Source of the DNA: Hippasteria phrygiana
Taxonomy: Eukaryota > Echinodermata > Asteroidea > Valvatida > Goniasteridae
Direction: 5' to 3'
Assembly (NCBI GenBank): GCA_037893225.1
Contig: JAZGUH010000530.1
Span: forward strand, 682,001 to 746,000
DNA length: 64,000 bases
This document shows, in pieces, positions 63,301-64,000 of the stretch (the first letter of the stretch is position 1; every line of letters starts with the position of its first letter). The notes under the pieces were generated by a model. The model saw only the letters and a list, made by a program, of their open reading frames with translations, had not been told where the DNA came from and made no database searches. A program made the position numbers and the translations under genes.

Positions 63301-63803
63301 TTCCCTGGGGTATGGACTTGCTTTACTCATTCATAATTGCATGAAATATCAACCAAATTCAGTACTTTGGACATGTATCGATAGCTTAGATCTGGCGCTA
63401 CATGTTGCAATTATCGGCGGCTTCTTAGAGTTAACACTTGTGGAGAAAATTCAAACCTCGCAATGTTTATTTTCTTCCCGGCCACCATCTGTGTGCAGAT
63501 TACCTTTTATTTATTGCTCCATGCCTGTCAAATTCCCTAGGGTATGACTTGCTTTACTCATTCATAATTGCATGAAATATCAACCAAATTCAGTAATTTT
63601 GACATGTATGGATAGCTTAGATCTGGCGCTACATGTTGCAATTATCGGCGGCTTCTTAGAGTTAAAACTTGTGGAGAAAATTCAAACCTCGCAATGTTTA
63701 TTTTCTTTCCGGCCAACATCTGTGTACATGTTACCGTCTATTTATTGCTCCATGCATGTCAAATTCCCTGGGGTATGGACTTGCTTTACTCATTCATAAT
63801 TGC
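60329..63803 (+). repeat. 15-unit HOR, copy 2 (3475 bp)
   Basis: Starts are 60329 W, 60561 D (127A), 60792 E, 61023 B, 61255 F, 61486 A, 61718 C, 61950 (K/A); then 62182 M, 62414 B, 62646 W, 62878 (D/E), 63109 B, 63341 F and 63572 A. All 15 starts are 3475 bp after their partners, including both private markers (D with 127A and the D/E chimera). Confidence 0.92.
62878..63108 (+). repeat. D/E chimeric unit (second copy)
   Basis: Same switch point and neighbours as the unit at 59403; it came with the 3475 bp duplication. Confidence 0.87.
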
Positions 63804-64000
63804 ATGAAATATCAACCAAATTCAGTACTTTGGACATGTATCGATAGTTTAGATCTGGCGCTACATGTTGCAATTATCGGCGGCTTCTTAGAGTTAAAAC
63901 TTGTGGAGAAAATTCAAACCTCGCAATGTTTATTTTCTTTCCGGCCAACATCTGTGTGCATATTACCTTCTATTTATTGCTCCATGCCTGTCAAATTCCC
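63804..64000 (+). repeat. Incomplete satellite unit at right edge (type C)
   Basis: 197 bp of a C unit (ACTTTGG, TATCGATAG, TTTAGATC, GTGTGCATATTACC, CATGCCTG), cut by the window end. After the A at 63572 a third 15-mer copy would start with W; C instead matches the inner A-C junctions at 58011 and 61486, so the array continues but out of 15-mer register. Confidence 0.93.

Larger units (their letters stand above)
1..64000 (+). repeat. Satellite array, 232/231 bp tandem unit, about 276 copies
   Basis: The window is filled by head-to-tail copies of one unit. I set the unit phase at the ATG of ATGAAATAT, first complete at 89; successive starts are 232 or 231 bp apart apart from one 224 bp and one 234 bp unit. 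Landmarks in unit coordinates: ACATGT at 31-36, AGATCT at 48-53, ACATGT at 60-65, GAAAATTCAAACC from 104, TTTATTGCT near 170-178 and TCATAATTGC at 223-232. All copies are on one strand, with no inversion, insertion, transposon or unique sequence. The commonest unit is about 38% GC with six CpGs by hand count. Units look about 95% or more identical by eye (not computed). A very homogeneous, HOR-organised array of this size is typical of eukaryotic heterochromatin; centromere function is possible but not shown. The family is not recognised. Confidence 0.97.

Noticed and set aside
1..64000. CRISPR array
   Set aside because: The repeats are 232 bp, directly adjacent and have no variable spacers.
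1..64000. Tandem RNA gene cluster (5S rRNA, tRNA, snRNA or rDNA spacer)
   Set aside because: I saw no tRNA-like fold, no internal control boxes of 5S type, no poly-T terminator at a constant place and no rRNA-like sequence in the unit.
1..64000. Human-type CENP-B box in the unit
   Set aside because: The motif needs TTCG followed by a spaced CGGG; the unit has neither TTCG nor its reverse complement CGAA in the right arrangement.
1..64000. Transposon, retroelement or insertion sequence within the array
   Set aside because: Unit spacing is continuous from 89 to 64000 with only 224, 231, 232 and 234 bp steps, so there is no room for an insertion.
1..64000. Inverted segments or strand switches inside the array
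   Set aside because: Each unit start and the AGATCT to TCATAATTGC order are in the same direction throughout; I found no reverse-oriented unit.
1..64000. Whole array as an assembly artefact
   Set aside because: Ordered private variants, exact HOR arithmetic and chimeric units with logical neighbours look like biology. Copy number could still be wrong, which only read depth and spanning long reads can settle.

Overview
The whole 64 kb window is one uninterrupted head-to-tail satellite DNA array. I find no gene, RNA gene, mobile element, CRISPR array or unique sequence in it. The repeat unit is 232 bp, with a common 231 bp form that lacks one G. There are 276 unit starts between 89 and 63804, plus 88 bp of an incomplete unit at the left edge; the last unit is cut off at 64000. 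All units lie on the same strand. A hand count on the commonest unit gives about 38% GC. Such long, homogeneous arrays with higher-order repeats (HORs) are typical of eukaryotic heterochromatin (centromeric, pericentromeric, subtelomeric or sex-chromosome). I do not recognise the satellite family and cannot name the organism.

Units differ at about 30 recurrent positions, and the variants travel in linked sets. I name about 14 unit types (letters A to N, my own labels, defined in the first two features). Their order is not random. Much of the window can be explained as pieces of one ancestral cycle of 17 units, A-M-B-C-A-D-E-B-F-G-A-H-I-J-K-L-K (3938 bp by summed unit lengths), that were amplified separately in different places.

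Layout: 1-5644, irregular left part with the only two multi-base indels and a 1390 bp six-unit duplication; 5645-15603, a 4633 bp (20-unit) duplication; 15604-20469, a mixed stretch including a nearly full ancestral cycle; 20470-35771, a 10-unit HOR of 2318 bp with 7-, 9-, 11-, 12- and 14-unit length variants; 36699-40408, two copies of an 1855 bp 8-unit HOR; 40409-46892, a recurrence of the left-hand block and then an 8-/7-unit HOR (1852/1620 bp); 46893-53840, a 9-/12-unit HOR (2085/2779 bp); 53841-56853, mixed; 56854-64000, two copies of a 3475 bp 15-unit HOR.

Nothing here works together as genes. Each unit contains a short reading frame (68 or 75 codons), but variants change amino acids freely, one G deletion truncates it and a nonsense change was amplified, so I treat these frames as by-products of the repeat. 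The interest lies in the array's history: chimeric units mark unequal crossover points, and in several cases the unit arithmetic matches the proposed crossover exactly. All type calls are from reading by eye; no alignment or database search was run.
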